NCBI RefSeq assembly: GCF_012273895.1 | Contig: NC_052118.1 | Coordinates: 2,108,001 to 2,172,000 of the forward strand | Direction: 5' to 3' | DNA: 64,000 bases | DNA from: Zerene cesonia | Lineage: Eukaryota > Arthropoda > Insecta > Lepidoptera > Pieridae | In this document: piece by piece, positions 60,127-64,000 of the stretch | Numbering within the stretch: the stretch's first letter is position 1 | How the letters are laid out: each line of letters opens with the position of its first letter | The notes under the pieces: generated by a model | Database searches by the model: none | Seen by the model: only the letters and a program-made list of their open reading frames with translations | Told to the model about the DNA's origin: nothing | Made by a program: the position numbers and the translations under genes

Positions 60127-60738
60127 ACAAAAAAGAAGTCAAGAAAGCCCCAGGATCATTCCACAAGGTCAGTTGTGTATCACAATAATGTAAACATTTG
60201 TTTCTTTATATAGGAGACGAGATAAATAAGCTGCCTCATTAATTGTATGGCTAAGATGCGATGTATCTCTTTGACAAATTAATTAGTTAATTTACAACTA
60301 TAACACTCTAGACATATATGAATTAGCAAGTAAGACAAAGAAAATGATTATTTTTAACCCAAAACCGCCAAATTCAAATTGTTAATACTAGACCAAATTT
60401 ATATGGGAGCACATGGCAGGCGCCAACTTTCAAATAAACACTACACACTAACTAAACGCAACAAAGAATCATAATCAACCAATGAAGGTTGTTATCTCTT
60501 AGCAAATACAAATAAGATACGCGCGAATTGATAAATTCATCCTATTTTGAAATCGATTGAAATAGTATGTTCACTGCAATGAAAGCTGCACAAATGTGTA
60601 CACGTTTTAAAAGGTAAATGTCCTAAAAAATAGGTAATAGTTCGTTCGTTAAATTATTTCGGTAACGTTCCACATTGTACTATAAGGTGTAATTACATCA
60701 TAAAATATCTAGCCCTCCACGTTATTAATTACAGCAAA
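60127..60738. other. AT-rich non-coding sequence
   Basis: No gene or repeat recognised. Confidence 0.5.
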
Positions 60739-60830
60739 ACATGTAATTATTCGATAACCGTGATTAAAACATTGTATTTACTTTGTTTAACGTTCTCATT
60801 ATTTAATATTTTTATGTTTTTTTAAGCATA
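60739..60830 (+). repeat. R repeat, left copy (uninterrupted)
   Basis: Starts acatgtaattattcgataac and ends tttttttaagcata. It recurs 474 bp downstream from 61213 as a copy split by element X, with only a few differences. It provides the uninterrupted (empty) version of that insertion site. Confidence 0.9.
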
Positions 60831-61214
60831 TACAATAGATCTTGGATATAAATATGTTTCTTATTTAAATTTATAGCTATGATTCATTTTTATTAGCAAC
60901 GACACCGACATACGTCATTTCACTCGATGACAGGACACACAAAACATTGGTATATAATGCTATCTAATAAACGGACAGGAGTGACCCAAATGCTCAACAA
61001 ATTTTACAGAACTCTCTAAAAGTGATAGTGCTTTAATTATTAATGTTTGTTATAATAATACAGTGAGGATTGTTTAGATGTTACGCGAAACATTGTCGTG
61101 TATTATTTTAGTTCTTTAAACAGTAACTGTAGAACTTTCCCACAATTCTTATATTCACCATCATCATCATCAGCCCATGCATGTTCCCACTGTAGGACGC
61201 GTGCTTTCTATGAC
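60831..61214. repeat. U repeat, copy 1
   Basis: A 384-bp segment also present at 63528-63941, about 90 percent identical by eye (higher in its right half). The last 60 bp or so (from about 61155) read as an antisense S1-SINE tail with atcatcatcatcagcccat. It is flanked on both sides by R copies in the same orientation. Confidence 0.9.
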
Positions 61215-61295
61215 ATGTAATTATTCGATAACCGTGATTAAAACATTGAATTTACTTTGTTTAACGTCCTCATTATTTCATTTTTTTTATGTTTA
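61213..61295 (+). repeat. R repeat, right copy, part before element X
   Basis: Matches 60739-60820 with a few substitutions and stops at atgttta, directly before element X. The rest of R (aagcatatac) resumes after the element at about 61645-61660, after which similarity ends. Confidence 0.9.
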
Positions 61296-61644
61296 TGACG
61301 TGACAACGTCTTAAATTAGGTTGCGGCTCGGAGTCACTCATGAAAAAGTGTAACGCCCGGTAACGTTACGATGAGTCACCGAACTATGATAGGTCCGCCG
61401 CGCGCGCAGCACTAGAGAATTAGGCGCATTGAATCGGCGCGTGCTTGTGTCTCTGTCTCTGTCTTTTTAGTAAACAAAATATATTTTCTATAGCTAAAAT
61501 TTGTGCAATTCTTATTTTCATTCAATTCCTTGTTCCTATTGTGCAATTTAATAATATTCATATCAATAAATATTCTACCGAGAAAAAGACGTTGTCACGT
61601 AAAATCTTCGCCCGTAAAACCGACTTTACAGGCAACCATTTTTT
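61296..61644. mobile_element. Element X, copy 2, inserted in the R repeat
   Basis: Four differences from 52879-53227 over 349 bp, no indels. The uninterrupted R copy at 60739 reads atgttttttt then aagcatatac, so the element sits in a T run. Exact ends and the target duplication cannot be resolved because T residues flank both sides; a short T-only duplication would fit. The internal inverted pair lies at 61297-61311 and 61587-61600. Confidence 0.9.
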
Positions 61645-61759
61645 TTTTTAAGCATATACGGACTACAGCCCGTATGCGAAATAGAGAAGGTTCAAATTAG
61701 GTTGGGATTTCTTATATAACTTTTGTTTTTTCAAAAGACAGAATATTTAGGGTAGATAC

Positions 61760-61910
61760 AATATGGCCGCGGACGAATTCCAACAAGCACCCGTGGCCCC
61801 TTCACTTAGCGGCTCGACAGAACGCAGTGGGGTCATAGTAGGTTAGAATCCTACATAACCCACGGCCTCTTCCCCGGGGACCGTGGGTATGCAAGAATTC
61901 CCCACATAAA
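61760..61910 (+). mobile_element. Dispersed repeat sharing a tail with 33835-34075
   Basis: From about 61815: cagaacgcagtggggtcat, ggttagaatcctacataacc, cacggcctcttccccgggg and accgtgggtatgc. It is better preserved than the 33975 copy. Strand and class are not determined. Confidence 0.7.
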
Positions 61911-61933
61911 AACGAATAGATACAATAAGACAT

Positions 61934-62117
61934 ACTAGCTGCGTCCCGCGGTTTCACCCGCGTAAGTCCGAATCCCGTAGGAATATCGGGATAAAAAGTA
62001 GCCTATATGTTATTCCAGTCGTTCAGCTATCTACGTACCAAATTTTATTGCAACCGGTTCAGTAGCAAAAACACACACACATTCTTACAAACTTTCGCAT
62101 TTATAATATTAGTAGGG
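61934..62117 (+). mobile_element. RT1 repeat, well preserved
   Basis: Head actagctgcgtcccgcggtt, cacccgcgtaagtccgaatc, atatcgggataaaaagtagc, gttattccagtcgttcagc, atctacgtaccaaattttat, caaccggttcagtagc, then an acacacac run and the terminal ataatattagtaggg. A short internal deletion removes the usual tttttgcgtgaaagagt block. Its 3' end abuts a remnant of the 25227 foldback family. Confidence 0.9.
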
Positions 62118-62138
62118 TTTCAATGCTATAAAACTAAA
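62115..62138 (-). repeat. Remnant of the foldback family at 25227, antisense
   Basis: The sequence tttcaatgctataaaact is the exact complement of the leader at 25232-25249. It directly follows the end of the RT1 copy, so RT1 probably inserted into or beside this repeat. Confidence 0.6.
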
Positions 62139-63527
62139 AATTAAATGACCACACTTCATAAAAGCTATATAATCAATACCTTAGCCTTGAAACATCAATT
62201 TAATTTTACAACACGTGAAACGTAATACTTATTAACAGAACTAGTTATTTTAAATTTGTTTTTTCATGAATTATTTGAAAAGAAACGAGAAACCAAATTT
62301 GCACAGCTAGCAAGGCAAAGAAATAGTTGTTAAAATAAAGTTAATTTCAAGAGAAACGCTCTGTTGCTATTTCTTTGTTCCCTTTATATACTATGTTCGT
62401 ATCCTTTAGTATATCGCACGGGCGATCAGTAATATATCCCTCCTGCATCAAAAATTCTCCGATGTATCGTAAAATATTCATAAACCCGCCTCTTCGGGCA
62501 ACGTCGCAACACCTACTATAAATAAATGCCTATTCAGAGTCAAATTGAATGTTATATCCGTACTACTTCTGGTCTTTGTTTTAAAATGTATTACGACCTC
62601 ATATTCACTAAAAAGTTATGATGTAATAAACACAAAAATTACAATCGAATTGATAACCTCCTCCCTTTTTAAAGTCGGTTAATAATAAAATAATATCAAT
62701 GTCAACTATGAAATACATGACATATGTAAGTGAATTATTATTATTAATAAGGCGAATGATGTACGTTAATTCGTTTCATGTTTAAAATGTAAATATTGTG
62801 ATATACTTCCGTCGATTGTCGAATCACGTGAAAGCCTTTTTGTCGTATTGAGGCTTTCTGAGAGCCATTTATAAATTACGTTTCAGGCAAATGGTGCACG
62901 AAATTCGCTGTAAATTCAAAGAACTTTCTGACTGACTTTTAGCTAGTTAAAAATAGAGCTGAAAGTGAATTCAAAAATCGTACGCTTAAAAATTGGATTT
63001 ACCATAAAAATCTAAAGCTGTAAAAGTATTTTTTTTTGTGTAGGTTTATTTAACCTTATAATTTCGACATGTAGCTAAGCAAATAAAATAGTTTTTCAAG
63101 GATTTAATAGGTTTTTTAAACTAATCTAAAATTTAAAACCGATTTAAATAAGCTATTCAAATACTTCCGAACTAGAATTAAAACGCACTGTCACCAGAAC
63201 TATAATACACAAATAATATGATAATTCAAATTCACATTAAATTAAAATGAGTTAAGCTAAAATGTTTGTTTATATTTTTATTTTTCCCAAAATAAGTATG
63301 TTTTACCATTACTCTACAGGAATAAGCCCAGTTAAAAGTGTTAATGGATTTCACGTGTTAGCATCAGTATTCGCGTAAGCTCTAAGTGCAAATTTTGTAT
63401 ACGATGCAACTCTGGTGCAGGTAATGGACTAGTAAAAATATATAGTATCTTAGTAGAAGTGCAAGGTAATCCGTTTAAACCAAATGTTTCTAGAAACATA
63501 CAGAAATTTTTGTAATAGGACTCGTAT
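62139..63527. other. AT-rich non-coding sequence
   Basis: No gene recognised. An antisense D-family end (aattgataacctcctccc, tttttaaagtcggtt) lies at about 62645-62685. Nothing else stands out. Confidence 0.5.
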
Positions 63528-63941
63528 TACAATAGATCTAGGAGATATATATGTTTCTTACTTAAATTTATAGCTATGATTCATTTTTAATAGCACTGAC
63601 TATGCATATACGTCATTTCACACGATGACAGGACACACAAAACATCGGTATATAATGCTATGTAATAAACGGATAGGAGTGATCCAAATGCTCAACTAAT
63701 TTTACAGAACTCTAAAAGTGGTAGTCACTTTATTATTATAACATACATTTATAAGTGCTTTAATTATTAATGTTTGTTATAATAATAAAGTGAGGGTTGT
63801 TTAGATGTTACGCGAAACATTGTCGTGTATTATTTTAGTTCTTTAAACAGTAACTGTAGAACTTTCCCACAATTTTTATAATCACCATCATCATCATCAG
63901 CCCATATATGTTCCCACTGTAGGACGCGGGCTTCCTATGAC
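63528..63941. repeat. U repeat, copy 2, with an extra inverted insertion
   Basis: Second copy of 60831-61214, 414 bp long. Most of the length difference is a roughly 31-bp insertion at about 63725-63755. The antisense SINE-like tail (atcatcatcatcagcccat) is retained at its right end. No R copy flanks it on either side. Confidence 0.9.
63726..63792. repeat. Inverted repeat within U copy 2, 24-bp arms
   Basis: Arms 63726-63749 and 63769-63792 pair at 23 of 24 positions. Only the right arm exists in U copy 1 (about 61042-61065), so the left arm is a newly inserted inverted copy. Confidence 0.88.
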
Positions 63942-64000
63942 TTCATTGTTTATTGTATGTCTTCAATATTTTGTATCATGCCATGAGCATCAAATAAATC
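63942..64000. other. Window end, non-coding
   Basis: Ends with gagcatcaaataaatc, which contains an aataaa hexamer that could be a 3' end signal of a transcript or retroposon. The window stops before this can be judged. Confidence 0.4.

Overview
This window looks like a stretch of a moth or butterfly (Lepidoptera) nuclear genome. The evidence is the strongly AT-rich base composition and many scattered copies of short repeats that I recognise as typical of lepidopteran genomes: tRNA-derived SINEs with (TGA)n-like tails, the GC-headed repeat running from actagctgcgccccgcgg to attagtagga, and the repeat carrying gcgatcaccaccgccc. Three runs of exactly 1000 N (4708-5707, 13419-14418, 17440-18439) show a draft scaffold. 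I cannot name the species.

I found no protein-coding gene, rRNA, functional tRNA or CRISPR array that I can defend. All open frames outside the N runs are about 60-108 codons, lack recognisable domains, and several lie inside repeats. The window is best read as a gene desert or part of one or more very large introns. Unrecognised exons below about 60 codons cannot be excluded.

Layout. 1-17 kb: mostly unique AT-rich DNA with an antisense tRNA-SINE (2341-2592), a head-to-head repeat pair (3087-3546), a perfect 27-bp hairpin (8903-8958), a gap whose two flanks are the same 77 bp, and a second SINE (16862-17102). 17-32 kb: a 19-bp minisatellite (21978-22072), a SINE tail beside a LINE-like 3' end (23903-24150), a foldback repeat (25257-25382), a 140-bp MITE-like element with 32-bp inverted termini (26273-26412), an 8-bp minisatellite (29330-29385) and several copies of the gcgatcacc family. 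32-48 kb: sparse repeats and one well-preserved SINE with both Pol III boxes (39061-39358). 48-64 kb: the most repeat-dense part, including two nearly identical 349-bp copies of an unclassified element (52879-53227 and 61296-61644). The second copy sits inside one arm of an R-U-R' direct-repeat structure (60739-61658), and the U part recurs at 63528-63941.

The interesting content is therefore mobile-element history and assembly structure, not a gene system. Family labels used below are working names: RT1 (actagct-headed repeat), S1 (tRNA-derived SINE), S2 (gcgatcacc family), D (family containing cgacttcaaaaaaggagg), X (349-bp element), R and U (segmental repeats). Class assignments come from memory of lepidopteran repeats and were not checked against a database. 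Stated similarities were counted by eye.
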